Shown: positions 10,585 to 19,244 of the stretch, piece after piece
Layout of the letters: every line of letters begins with the position of its first letter
Numbering within the stretch: the first letter of the stretch is position 1
NCBI RefSeq assembly: GCF_025995175.1
Contig: NZ_BAPV01000009.1
Span: 91,269-155,268, forward strand
DNA from: Asaia krungthepensis NRIC 0535
Lineage (GTDB): Bacteria > Pseudomonadota > Alphaproteobacteria > Acetobacterales > Acetobacteraceae
Reading direction: 5' to 3'
Length of the DNA: 64,000 bases
Notes under the pieces: model-generated
Databases searched by the model: none
Told to the model about the DNA's origin: nothing
What the model saw: only the letters and a program-made list of their open reading frames with translations
Translations under genes and position numbers: made by a program

Positions 10585-12515
10585 GTCCTCATGATCTTTT
10601 CTGCATCAGCCCTGAAACTGGCTGACAGACCTTCTGGCTCATAGCGCAGCACAACGCCTCCCGTTCCAATGAGACCAAATGAAATAAGACGGGAGCCAAA
10701 CCCGCCACGCACGGGGGTGACAGCGGGCGGTCCATTCCGTTCCTCCCAGTGCAGGACGAGTTCCTGATTGCCATTGGCGCACATGATTTCCCAGTGGATA
10801 TCGATCTCGCCTTCCGGCACGCGCAAAGCCCCATGCTTGCAGGCATTCGTCGTCATTTCGTGAATAAGCAAGGCAGTCGACATCGCTGCGCGCGATCCAA
10901 GGCGGATGACTGGCCCGTTCAACCGACAACGCTCGAGCATGCTGGCATCGCGCAGGATGTTGGCCACCAGATCGCCCAGATGCGCGGCACGCTGATCATC
11001 TCCGTGCAACAGGTCATGAGCACGCCCCAATGACTGAAGCCGCTCGTAAAAACGATTGGCTTCCTCCTTGGACAGGGCGTCACGCAGGGTCATGCGTGCG
11101 ACAGCCTGCACCATGGCCAGAGTATTGCGCAGACGATGCGCAATCTCCCCGTTGACGACGGCCTGCATTTCATCCGCTCTCCGGCGGGCAATGGCGACTT
11201 CGAGCCGGTCCGCTGCATTATGCAGCCAGTGGATTTCATCGCGCGTCCATTCATGGGGCGTGGAGAAATGCACCAGCATGAGGGCGACATTGCGCCCATC
11301 CTCCCGAACGGGAATATTGATCACGCCGCGCGCTTTCAGGGCGAGCCATCCCTCGCTCTCGTCGCAAGTTCTTGGATCGGTGACGACATCGGTAATGACG
11401 AGCGCCTCGCCAGCCAGAAGCGTCTGACGCAGATTACCATAATCATCGAAGCGATACGTTCCCATGATGGCAGGCATGCCGGGCAGAGACCACCCTTCCG
11501 CCACGGTCAGGGTTTCGATCTCGTGGTCGAGTTCACCGTAGGTCGCCCGGTCCGCCCCGAACGCTTTGCCGATGACGGCCATGGCCTGTGTGATCATGGC
11601 CGCAATATCGCGCCCGTCACGAAGCACATCCGCCAGCGCCACAAGGCCGCTCTGGCGCTTCTCAGCCGCCATTCTCTCGGTCACATCTCGAAAGGTGATG
11701 GAAAAGAAATCCTGCTCGAGCGGATAGAACATTCCCTCGTAGATCCGCCCGAGATCCCGTGCTTCCTTGAGAAAAGGAATGGGCCGGCTCTCATCGACCG
11801 CACGACCTGCAAACTCGATCCAGTACGGTTCGAGCGCCTTGAACACATCGCACGTCGTGCGACCGATGGCCTCAGACGCCAGAATCCCTGTCTGCGCTTC
11901 GGCGGCGGGATTGATCTCGTTATAGCACCAGTCGATGACGCGGCCCGTCTCGTCGCGTTCCACCCGCGCTATGATGAAGCCGTCCTGCATGGTCTGAAAC
12001 AGACTGCGCCAGCGTGTCCGGGCTTTCTCCTGCGCCATGCTCTGACGCCGGAGTTCGAGCAGATCCACTGCGAGGCCCGCGAGCTTCTCAAGAGAGGCAC
12101 GCTGCATCGGTGTAAGCCCCCCGGGTCGGGGCACAGGGTCGAACACGGCAAGCGCCCCGATCGTGCCGAAAGGGGTACGAAGCGGGACACCCGCATAAAA
12201 GCGCAGTCGGGGTTCGCCCACCACCAGCGCGTTTGCAGCCGTGCGGTCGTCCAGACTCAGATCCTCGATCTCGATGACCCTGTTCTGCCTGACAACCATC
12301 ATGCAAATGGCGTCATCGAGTGCTGTCTGGCAAAGCGTCGTGCCGATGCGGGCCTTGAACCACTGGCGATCGCTGTCGATCAGACTGACCACGCCAGATT
12401 GCGTGGCGCAGATCTGGCTCGCAAGCGCAACGAGATCGTCATAGCCGCGCTCCGGCGGCGTATCGAGTATGTCGTAGGCCTCCAGGCCGTTCCACGCCGC
12501 CATCTTATCGACCAT
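10581..12515 (-). CDS. HWE-family sensor histidine kinase, GAF-PAS-GAF architecture
   Basis: Predicted soluble sensor kinase of 644 residues with no transmembrane segment. In order: a GAF domain (about 15-165, entered by the typical YDILDTPPERGYDDL), a PAS domain (about 175-290, ending ITFRDVTERMAAEK), a second GAF (about 305-450), then the HWE kinase core with phospho-acceptor His in EIAHRLRNTLAMVQAV and an ATPase domain with ALLIHEMTTNACKHGAL. The start at 12515 gives MVDKMAAWNG leading straight into the GAF domain. The frame is open back to 12722, and a near-perfect AGGAGGT at 12567-12573 serves no standard start codon in this frame, so the true start is uncertain. The downstream receiver gene overlaps by four bases. 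The signal is unknown. Confidence 0.88.
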   Translation of the reverse strand: MVDKMAAWNGLEAYDILDTPPERGYDDLVALASQICATQSGVVSLIDSDRQWFKARIGTTLCQTALDDAICMMVVRQNRVIEIEDLSLDDRTAANALVVGEPRLRFYAGVPLRTPFGTIGALAVFDPVPRPGGLTPMQRASLEKLAGLAVDLLELRRQSMAQEKARTRWRSLFQTMQDGFIIARVERDETGRVIDWCYNEINPAAEAQTGILASEAIGRTTCDVFKALEPYWIEFAGRAVDESRPIPFLKEARDLGRIYEGMFYPLEQDFFSITFRDVTERMAAEKRQSGLVALADVLRDGRDIAAMITQAMAVIGKAFGADRATYGELDHEIETLTVAEGWSLPGMPAIMGTYRFDDYGNLRQTLLAGEALVITDVVTDPRTCDESEGWLALKARGVINIPVREDGRNVALMLVHFSTPHEWTRDEIHWLHNAADRLEVAIARRRADEMQAVVNGEIAHRLRNTLAMVQAVARMTLRDALSKEEANRFYERLQSLGRAHDLLHGDDQRAAHLGDLVANILRDASMLERCRLNGPVIRLGSRAAMSTALLIHEMTTNACKHGALRVPEGEIDIHWEIMCANGNQELVLHWEERNGPPAVTPVRGGFGSRLISFGLIGTGGVVLRYEPEGLSASFRADAEKIMRT

Positions 12516-12830
12516 TGCCGGAAGCTTGCTCCATATGGACCACAACGCCAGATCACGCGTCCGGGCACCTCCTTTTGTTCCTACGATTTTATGATTCGTT
12601 ACAAAAGTCCAAACATGCCTGACGCGCCCGCAATGGGTTAAAAAATAATGACGCGCCTTCCGGGCAAACCCTCCCTTTTCGTCCCGATCGGGTCGATGGG
12701 ATGTCCGATCGTCCTCCGTCATGCCTCTCGGGGAGTTTCGTCATCCGCGCACCAGAGTTATCCCGCTCCCGCCGCGAAAGGGCATCTCGGCTGCGGCTGG
12801 TCGATGCGGGATCGAAATGTTACCGTCCAA

Positions 12831-15800
12831 TCATGCTACGTGAATACGATCCCGACCTGCATGTTTCGCGCCATAAAGGAGCTTGTCTGCGCGTTTGAGG
12901 AGCGACTTCACCGTATCGCCCGGCTCGAAGCGGGTCAGCCCTGCGCTGAAGGTCACGCCACCTTCCAGGGCCGGAATTTCCCACTCCGATTTTCCATGGA
13001 AATCCTCGCGCAGGCTCTCAAGCCGCGCCTGTGCTGCCTGAAGACTCTGTGCAGGCAGGAGCACGCCGAATTCTTCGCCTCCGATACGCGCAACCATGTC
13101 GGCGGCATGGGTCCCTGCCTTGAGCAGCGAGGCCACCTCACGCAGCACCTGATCGCCGCTCTGATGGGAGTGATTGTCGTTGATTGCCTTGAAATGGTCG
13201 ATATCGATGATCGCCAGGCAGAATTCCGGCCCACCATCCCGGACCCCGCTGAGCATGGTTTCTACAGCTTCATCGAAAGCGCGGCGATTATAGACCCCGG
13301 TGAGAGCATCCTCTCGCGCCTGTTTCGCCGTCAGCTCCATCTGTATGTTCAGACGCGCCAAAAGGGCGTCTTTCTCCATATCGGCCTGCTCCAGCCTCGT
13401 CGTTTGCGCTTGGAGATCCCGGGTACGTCGCTCGATGATTCTGGAGAGTTTTCGCGCCTCGACACGGTACCGCCATACAATGGCGCCGTATGAGAGACCG
13501 ATCAGCCCCCCGAGCATCAGGGTACAGAACACCCAGAAGCGCCTTCTCTGCCACCATTTCGGGTCGATGACGAAATCCACCAGGGTGACGGGCTGCGGCC
13601 AGGCCTGTCCGGGATGCGCCGCCGCGGTACTCAAAGTATATCGGCCGGGCGGAAGAGAGGTGAGCTCAAGCGTTCTCGCCTTACCTGTTGTCGTCCAGCT
13701 TGCGCCAGAGCCTTTGATCGTCGTCCGGAAGATGATCTCGGCCGGGGCAATATAGCTCGGTGCGGTATAGCGTATCGTCAGATTGTGCCGTGACGGCACA
13801 TGCAGGACGCCGCCACGGCGCACATAGCGTATGTCACGCCCATCCACTGCGATTCCATCGAGCGCCACGGGCGGCGGCGGCGGCTTGATGAGGAAGTCAT
13901 TGAACCGTGCGGGCTCGGTTCTGGCGATACCGATCGCCGTGGCGATCCAGAGCGAACCGTCACGACGCAAGGCAATGCTCGGCTGGGCGCTGCCACTGGC
14001 CTGGCTGCTGCTCAGACCATTGCTCTCATCGAGCTGGATAAGGGACAGATGGTGCTGAGCGCCGTCTGCAGCCTTCTCAAGATCGGTCAGGAGAATGCGA
14101 AAGATACCCCGATTGCTTGTCGCCCAGACATAGCCATCATGATCTTGCGCAAGGGCAAACACGGAATCCACCGGCAGCCCCGCAGCACGCCCCACATGAG
14201 CTGTTTTGCCATGACGGTAGCGATACAGGCCACGATCCGAGGTAAACCAGAGATCTGTCCCGATCGGCAGAAAGCCGAATATCGTATGGGCACCATCGAG
14301 ACCATGGAATTTGAGCGCCTGCGTATTCCCCTCATGGATGATCCTGACGCCGTCCAGTGTCCCGACCCAGATCCTGTCTCCTTCAACATATAAAGCAGTG
14401 ATCAGACCGGACGGCGGATTCCGTACTGCGACGTGGTGCACCTGCCCCGTATCATCGAGGGTATAGAGCCCATGCTGTGTTCCGATCAGCAATTGACCTG
14501 CAGCATCGAAAGCGAGCGCCCGTATATTCCCCGGTGGCAGACCATTGCCTGCATCGAGATGCCGTATCGTTCCATCGGCGAGAATCCCGAACAGGCCATC
14601 GGCGTAAGTTCCCAGCCAGACCGTGCCGTCACGGGCCTCGACACTTGCAAGTACTTCCGGCTGATGACCGGAACGCGTAGGGAGAGGCCAGGTCTGGGGC
14701 GGCCCGTCACCGATGATCTCTGACAATCCTCCATCGGTGCCGACCCAGAGATTATTCGCATGGTCTTCCATGACCGTACGGACAAAATCGCCTGCCAGAC
14801 CGTTATGGCGACGTATGGCGCTGAAGGGCGTCTCCTGAAGACGGAACAGTCCTGCGCTCGTCCCGACCCAGATCGATCCTTCACGGTCTTCCGCGAGCGA
14901 GAGAATACGCCCCGCCGCCGGATCGAGCGTATCGGGCATGGTTTCGATGCGGTCGCCGCTCAGGCGTATCAGCCCATGGTCCTCGGTGCCGACCCAGAGT
15001 GCCTTGTGTCGGTCCTGCAGCAGTGCCGTGACACGACCATGGTTGCGCAGGTCATAGGCGAGCTCCGGTCTGTTATCGACAATCGAGAAGATACGGCTGT
15101 CGGAAACAACCCAGAATGTTCCATCCGGGGCATGATACGGCCACGAAAGGCCGTGAGGCAGGTTCCAGGATGCCGGAGGCTGATGCACATGCCCATTGGC
15201 CTCGCGAATGACGATACCGCTATAGGTCCCTACCCATAGCGCGTCAGAAGAATCGAACGCCATGTTGCGATACACGGTTGAGAGAGGCTGGTTCGGTCCC
15301 GGCGCGTTGTAGTGAAACACACCGGAATGAGACATGGTCCCCAGGCCGTGATTCTCATAAAGCAGCCAGACATCGCCCTTGCGGTCGATCTTCATCGACT
15401 GGATCAACGTTGCCGGAGCGCTCGATTCATGGGGCCAGAAATGCCATGACCCGTCGATATCGTGGCGGCCGATATCGCCTCGCGCATCGCTGAACCACAT
15501 ATCACCAGCCGCATCGGTCACAAGCGCGCCGATGCCGTTATCCGGAAGAGGCGGATCGCTGCCACGGTTCTGGATATGAAAATTCAGTCCGTCATAGGAA
15601 ACAAGGCCCTCCCATGTGGCGAACCACATACGCCCGTCAGGCCCCTGCGAGATATCGCGTATCGAATTCTGCGGCAGTCCGTCCTGTGTGGTCCAGTGCT
15701 TGATGGCGTAATTGCCCAGCGAAGGCAGCGTGTCCTGCACAAGAGGGTCCTGCGCAAGGGCCGCCTGACTGACATCGGCCGACCATAGAGACGCCACCCC

Positions 15801-15848
15801 GCAAAGACCGGCCAGACCCGTGCGCAATCGATGACGCGAGGTTTTCAT
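12831..15848 (-). CDS. Two-component-regulator-propeller / Y_Y_Y sensor diguanylate cyclase
   Basis: Membrane-anchored sensor enzyme predicted to make cyclic di-GMP from two GTP. It has 1005 residues: a cleavable-looking signal sequence (about 1-33), about fourteen propeller repeats of the LWVGT..GL type (about 50-690) that would build two seven-bladed periplasmic propellers, a Y_Y_Y Ig-like domain (about 700-785), one transmembrane helix (about 795-820), a short coiled coil, and a C-terminal GGDEF domain with the active-site sequence ARIGGEEFGVLLP. The usual inhibitory RxxD site just before GGEEF reads HAAD, so product inhibition is probably lost. ATG at 15848 is chosen because it starts the basic-hydrophobic signal sequence; the frame extends to 15923. 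It is the first gene of a minus-strand run toward the HWE kinase, 315 bases apart. Confidence 0.9.
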   Translation of the reverse strand: MKTSRHRLRTGLAGLCGVASLWSADVSQAALAQDPLVQDTLPSLGNYAIKHWTTQDGLPQNSIRDISQGPDGRMWFATWEGLVSYDGLNFHIQNRGSDPPLPDNGIGALVTDAAGDMWFSDARGDIGRHDIDGSWHFWPHESSAPATLIQSMKIDRKGDVWLLYENHGLGTMSHSGVFHYNAPGPNQPLSTVYRNMAFDSSDALWVGTYSGIVIREANGHVHQPPASWNLPHGLSWPYHAPDGTFWVVSDSRIFSIVDNRPELAYDLRNHGRVTALLQDRHKALWVGTEDHGLIRLSGDRIETMPDTLDPAAGRILSLAEDREGSIWVGTSAGLFRLQETPFSAIRRHNGLAGDFVRTVMEDHANNLWVGTDGGLSEIIGDGPPQTWPLPTRSGHQPEVLASVEARDGTVWLGTYADGLFGILADGTIRHLDAGNGLPPGNIRALAFDAAGQLLIGTQHGLYTLDDTGQVHHVAVRNPPSGLITALYVEGDRIWVGTLDGVRIIHEGNTQALKFHGLDGAHTIFGFLPIGTDLWFTSDRGLYRYRHGKTAHVGRAAGLPVDSVFALAQDHDGYVWATSNRGIFRILLTDLEKAADGAQHHLSLIQLDESNGLSSSQASGSAQPSIALRRDGSLWIATAIGIARTEPARFNDFLIKPPPPPVALDGIAVDGRDIRYVRRGGVLHVPSRHNLTIRYTAPSYIAPAEIIFRTTIKGSGASWTTTGKARTLELTSLPPGRYTLSTAAAHPGQAWPQPVTLVDFVIDPKWWQRRRFWVFCTLMLGGLIGLSYGAIVWRYRVEARKLSRIIERRTRDLQAQTTRLEQADMEKDALLARLNIQMELTAKQAREDALTGVYNRRAFDEAVETMLSGVRDGGPEFCLAIIDIDHFKAINDNHSHQSGDQVLREVASLLKAGTHAADMVARIGGEEFGVLLPAQSLQAAQARLESLREDFHGKSEWEIPALEGGVTFSAGLTRFEPGDTVKSLLKRADKLLYGAKHAGRDRIHVA

Positions 15849-16488
15849 GGCGCTCGCGCCGGGCCGAGCGCACGTGTCAGGCACGATACCCCCCTGTCCC
15901 AGACAACAGAAGGAGCCCTGCACAGGGCGCCGCGAAGCTATTCATTGTTCCGTCAGCAGGCATTTCCATTGGGCAAATTCATCATGCGGGCAGAGCTGAG
16001 ATTTTTATATCGCCACGACATACCTCATGGAAGCATCCTGACCGATACCCACCGTCTTTTCGTGACGAGGCGTGTAACGGGGACACGCGCCAACCATGTA
16101 CCGGGTCGCCACGCCTGATCGATGTCGCTGACGCCGTGTTACGTCGTTGAGCGCCCTGACCGAGCTAAAAAGCACATAGCCCGGAAGGATGCGCGAGGCA
16201 GACGGAGGTGATCCGAAAGTTCGAGAGGCGACGTTGGGGTGCAGTTAGAAACAGGCTTGAGAGACCGCGGGTCGAAGCCTTCGTCTCTCCTCTCGCGCTG
16301 CCGAATGTTCAGATCCTGACCTTCGGCATAAAGATGCGGGGAGACTATATTCCATGAGATGAGCTTATCATCGTCCCGGCTGTAGCCGCTCTTGGGAATT
16401 TCGTGCCAGCCTTACGCGTACCTACCGATAGGGCGGACGAATTATCTGGAAGTCCTGCAAACCGTGAGGGGCGAAAAACCTGGGAAAA
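15849..16488. other. Noncoding region upstream of the propeller cyclase
   Basis: About 640 bases with no supportable gene. It holds a structured element at 16259-16289: arms GAGAGAC and GTCTCTC enclose an inner CGAAG/CTTCG stem. The nonamer TTCCATGAG occurs at 16350-16358 and, on the minus strand, at 16032-16024. The promoter of the diguanylate cyclase gene should lie near 15900-16000. I do not recognise a known RNA family here. Confidence 0.4.
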
Positions 16489-16565
16489 TGGCGCGCCCTG
16501 CTGGATTCGAACCAGCGACCCACAGCTTAGAAGGCTGTTGCTCTATCCAACTGAGCTAAGGGCGC
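16489..16565 (-). tRNA. tRNA-Arg (anticodon TCT)
   Basis: Read on the minus strand, the 77-base gene begins GCGCCCTTAGCTCAG and ends with an encoded CCA. The seven-base acceptor stem (GCGCCCT/AGGGCGC) is perfect. The anticodon arm ACAGC-CTTCTAA-GCTGT gives anticodon TCT, and the T arm contains GGTTCGAATCC. It is followed on the same strand order by tRNA-Pro 21 bases upstream, so the pair may be cotranscribed. Confidence 0.96.
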
Positions 16566-16586
16566 GTATCGCGATACCCCTGGTGG

Positions 16587-16663
16587 TGGTCGGGGCGCCC
16601 GGACTCGAACCGGGGGCCTCTTGTACCCAAAACAAGCGCGCTACCAGGCTGCGCCACGCCCCG
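16587..16663 (-). tRNA. tRNA-Pro (anticodon TGG)
   Basis: Minus-strand gene of 77 bases beginning CGGGGCGTGGCGCAG with encoded CCA. The acceptor stem CGGGGCG/CGCCCCG is perfect. The anticodon arm CTTGT-TTTGGGT-ACAAG gives anticodon TGG, and the T arm contains GGTTCGAGTCC. It lies between gpt and tRNA-Arg, all on the minus strand. Confidence 0.96.
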
Positions 16664-16672
16664 AACGCGCGG

Positions 16673-16697
16673 ACCCTACCGCAACTCGCGGCAGGGT
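16673..16697 (-). terminator. Hairpin between gpt and tRNA-Pro
   Basis: The sequence forms ACCCT-A-CCGC / GCGG-C-AGGGT with a five-base loop and one mismatch. It lies downstream of the gpt stop and directly upstream of the tRNA-Pro gene on the same strand. A T-run lies between the gpt stop and the hairpin rather than after it, so it is not a textbook terminator; termination or processing are both possible. Confidence 0.4.
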
Positions 16698-16728
16698 GAA
16701 AGGGCAGCGCAACAAAAAAACTGAAGAA

Positions 16729-17211
16729 TTATCCGAGGTTACGTGCAAGCGGCGGCACGAAGAGCGGAGCCGTATCCCAGGGGAACAGAACCCAGGTGTC
16801 CTGCGCCACTTCCATCACATACTGGTCCGTATGCGGCTTGCCGTTGGGCTTGGCGTAAAGACATGCGAAATGCGCCTTGGGGAGCACGTCGCGCACGACC
16901 TTGGCCGTCTCGCCGGAATCGACCAGATCGTCGATCACCAGGAAACCCTCACCATCGCCTGCAGCGATCGGCGCCTTGACCACGCGGGGTTCCTTCTGGT
17001 CCTGAGCGCTCTCGCCTGAGTAGGAGATAACCGAGATAGACTCGACCAGACGACAATCGAGCTCGCGCGCGATGATGGCAGCGGGAATGAGCCCCCCACG
17101 CGTCACGGCCACAATTCCCTTGAAAGCGCCACGCGCCATCAGGGCCGAAGCGAGGGTGCGTGCGTCGCGATGCAGCTGGTCCCAGGTGACGGTTGCGTAG
17201 TTGGTAGCCAT
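16729..17211 (-). CDS. gpt: Xanthine(-guanine) phosphoribosyltransferase
   Basis: Purine-salvage enzyme transferring ribose-5-phosphate from PRPP to xanthine, guanine or hypoxanthine. The 160 residues match the bacterial Gpt length. The PRPP-binding loop is VIDDLVDSGETAK at about 92-104. An early loop AVTRGGLIPA (about 35-44) and the terminal DTAPLFVPPL segment are also typical of this subfamily rather than of Hpt. The start ATG shares one base with the stop of the upstream csaA-like gene (TGATG), so translation is probably coupled. The enzyme acts in the cytoplasm, often membrane-associated in E. coli. Confidence 0.93.
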   Translation of the reverse strand: MATNYATVTWDQLHRDARTLASALMARGAFKGIVAVTRGGLIPAAIIARELDCRLVESISVISYSGESAQDQKEPRVVKAPIAAGDGEGFLVIDDLVDSGETAKVVRDVLPKAHFACLYAKPNGKPHTDQYVMEVAQDTWVLFPWDTAPLFVPPLARNLG

Positions 17212-17564
17212 CAGAACAGTTTTCCTCCATCTGGCACACGGTGGTCCGGACAGATCAGGACCATATCACCGGAGCGATCCGGCATGCCGAGGGCCAGCAC
17301 TTGATTCACGGTAGTGTTATTCAGCTGCGGATTAACCACAGCACAAACCTGCCTGCCAACCAGTTGGGGGGCACGATAGCGTTTCGCCAGGGTCATTATG
17401 GCCCGACGGACACCCAGATGCGCCCCGAAATCGATCCAGAGGAGCGTTTTCTCCCCTTCCTCGATCGCTGAGGCGATCGTTCCGACGCGGATATCGGGCT
17501 GGGTCGGCTCCGCCACGCCCGACAAAACGGGCGATTCGGTGGACAGGTCAGGATCTGCATTCAT
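17211..17564 (-). CDS. csaA: CsaA-like tRNA-binding-domain protein
   Basis: A 117-residue OB-fold protein of the tRNA_bind family. The pattern IRVGTIASAIEEGEKTLLW followed by IDFGAHLGVRRAIMTLAKRY, LVGRQVCAVVNPQ and the closing PDHRVPDGGKLF matches CsaA, the proposed export-related chaperone of Bacillus, and its close homologues, rather than the C-terminal domain of MetG. The ATG at 17564 begins MNADPDLST and is preferred to the 12-residue basic extension starting at 17600. It overlaps gpt by one base. The physiological role of CsaA-type proteins in alphaproteobacteria is not settled: tRNA binding and chaperone activity are both suggested. Confidence 0.87.
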   Translation of the reverse strand: MNADPDLSTESPVLSGVAEPTQPDIRVGTIASAIEEGEKTLLWIDFGAHLGVRRAIMTLAKRYRAPQLVGRQVCAVVNPQLNNTTVNQVLALGMPDRSGDMVLICPDHRVPDGGKLF

Positions 17565-17805
17565 CCCGCGGACCCTGCCTGCGCGCCTTGTGAAATGCAA
17601 TCATCCAACTGGCTGGAGCTTGGTCGGACCTCGCAACCTTAGTCCGAAGGTCCATTGTTTTCCTCGCGCCGGAAGAATGACGCATCCCGTCCCATTCCGG
17701 AGGCAACACGCAGGCGGGATTTCGCTCAACGGGCGTATCGTCCTGCTCATTGTTATCCGATCAGCCCGTGGCGCAGGGGAAGGCGCTCTGCTTATAGTAG
17801 AGACG

Positions 17806-19068
17806 ATGCCCGAGCCTTCATCTCCCCCCTCCTCTTCCGCCCAACAATCCGATGCGCTGAATGCCATCATCGGGTTACGTCCTTTCCTCGCCGGACGGAC
17901 ACTCTCCGCACTTTCAGCGCAGGTTCTGGCGGTTGCCGTCGCATGGCAGACCTACGCCCTCACCCACAGCGTCACCGCACTCGGCCTGATTGGCCTTGCA
18001 CAATTTCTGCCCATGTTGGCTCTGGTTTTCATCTCGGGGCATGTGGCCGACCGGTATAATCGCAAGCGCATCGTGCAGATCTGCCAGGCCATCGAGATCT
18101 TCGGGGCGCTGGTCATGGCCATTGCGACAATGTTGGGTCAGCTCGCCCCCTGGGCGCTGTATGTGCTGGTCGCATGTTTTGGTGCCCTGCGCTCGTTTGA
18201 AGGCCCCTGCCAGCAGACCTTCCTGCCCTCCATTGCCACACCCGCCCAGTTCCCACGAGCGGCGGCGCTTTCGGCATCGTTGTTCCAGACAGCCTCCATC
18301 ATCGGGCCGTCTCTTGGCGGCCTTCTTTACGGCCTTGGCGCGGATTTCTGCTACCTGACCTGCGCCTGCGGCTTCAGCATCGCGCTCATTTCGACCTCAC
18401 TGCTCAAGCTCAAGCCCTACGCAGGCAACCGCTCCCCCATGAGCCTCGAATCGCTTTTTGGCGGCATCGCGTTTCTGCGTCGGCGCCGTGACCTGCTGGG
18501 GGCCATCTCACTCGATCTCTTCGCGGTGCTGCTCGGAGGGGCAACGGCCATGCTTCCCGTATACGCCGATGATATCCTGCATCTCGGCCCTATCGGTCTG
18601 GGCATTCTCAGGGCCTCACCTGCCGTCGGAGCGCTCCTGGGGTCGCTTGTTCTGGCACGTTATCCGCTGAAGTCGCATGCAGGCCCGATCATGTTTGCCT
18701 CGGTCGGGATTTTCGGCATTGCAACGATCGTGTTTGGGGTTTCGCACTCTTTGGCGCTGTCTGTGCTCTCCCTTGCTGTGCTGGGTGCGGCCGATGTGGT
18801 GAGCGTGGTTGTACGCGGTGCGCTCACCCAACTCGCCACGCCCGACGGCATGCGCGGGCGTGTTTCGGCCGTGAACATGCTGTTTATCGGGTCGAGCAAT
18901 CAGCTTGGGGAATTCGAGAGCGGTATGCTCGCGACAGCGATCGGCACAGAGGCGGCCGTTGTCGCGGGCGGTATCGGCACGCTGATCGTGGCCGGGCTCT
19001 GGATCAGGATGTTCCCGCGTCTATGGACGCTGGATCGCCTCGATACGATCAGGCCTGATGAACAGTAA
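17806..19068 (+). CDS. MFS transporter, EntS/MFS_3-like exporter
   Basis: A 420-residue major-facilitator protein with about twelve hydrophobic helices. The loop 2-3 signature is GHVADRYNRKRIV at about 70-82, and GPSLGGLLYGLGADF lies at about 165-179, typical of the MFS_3/EntS group of exporters. The ATG at 17806 begins MPEPSSPPSS; the open frame reaches far upstream to 17398, but that part runs antisense across csaA and has no membrane character. The gene is divergent from csaA-gpt and is followed by tRNA-Asn on the other strand. Substrate unknown; siderophore or drug export would be usual for relatives. Confidence 0.88.
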   Translation: MPEPSSPPSSSAQQSDALNAIIGLRPFLAGRTLSALSAQVLAVAVAWQTYALTHSVTALGLIGLAQFLPMLALVFISGHVADRYNRKRIVQICQAIEIFGALVMAIATMLGQLAPWALYVLVACFGALRSFEGPCQQTFLPSIATPAQFPRAAALSASLFQTASIIGPSLGGLLYGLGADFCYLTCACGFSIALISTSLLKLKPYAGNRSPMSLESLFGGIAFLRRRRDLLGAISLDLFAVLLGGATAMLPVYADDILHLGPIGLGILRASPAVGALLGSLVLARYPLKSHAGPIMFASVGIFGIATIVFGVSHSLALSVLSLAVLGAADVVSVVVRGALTQLATPDGMRGRVSAVNMLFIGSSNQLGEFESGMLATAIGTEAAVVAGGIGTLIVAGLWIRMFPRLWTLDRLDTIRPDEQ

Positions 19069-19085
19069 TGTGAAGGGAAAATGCC

Positions 19086-19161
19086 TGGCTCCCGAAGTAG
19101 GACTCGAACCTACGACCCAGCGATTAACAGTCGCTTGCTCTACCAACTGAGCTATTCGGGA
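19086..19161 (-). tRNA. tRNA-Asn (anticodon GTT)
   Basis: Minus-strand gene of 76 bases starting TCCCGAATAGCTCAG with encoded CCA. Acceptor stem TCCCGAA/TTCGGGA is perfect. Anticodon arm AGCGA-CTGTTAA-TCGCT gives GTT; the T arm contains GGTTCGAGTCC. It is convergent with the MFS gene, 17 bases beyond that gene's stop. Confidence 0.96.
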
Positions 19162-19244
19162 CCGGCGAGGCACTATCTAGCGAAAGCTTTTCCTGGGGTA
19201 AACCCCCCTTTGTCATTTTTTTTGCATATGGAGTTTTTCTTCTG

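Noticed and set aside
12500..12620. EcfG-type general-stress promoter (GGAAC and CGTT boxes) before the HWE kinase
   Set aside because: GGAAC is present on the minus strand but the next CGTT is about 29 bases away, not 16-17.
11136..12641. 501-codon open frame on the + strand opposite the HWE kinase
   Set aside because: It mirrors the codon structure of the kinase gene, has no domain and is full of His/Arg typical of antisense translation of GC-rich genes.
16180..16215. GGAAGGATG-like segment reminiscent of the SRP RNA apical loop
   Set aside because: The flanking bases do not pair as a 4.5S RNA stem and the GGTCC/AGCA context is missing.
16489..19161. tRNA genes as attachment sites of an integrated element
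   Set aside because: No integrase and no duplicated tRNA 3' end was seen near any of the three tRNA genes.
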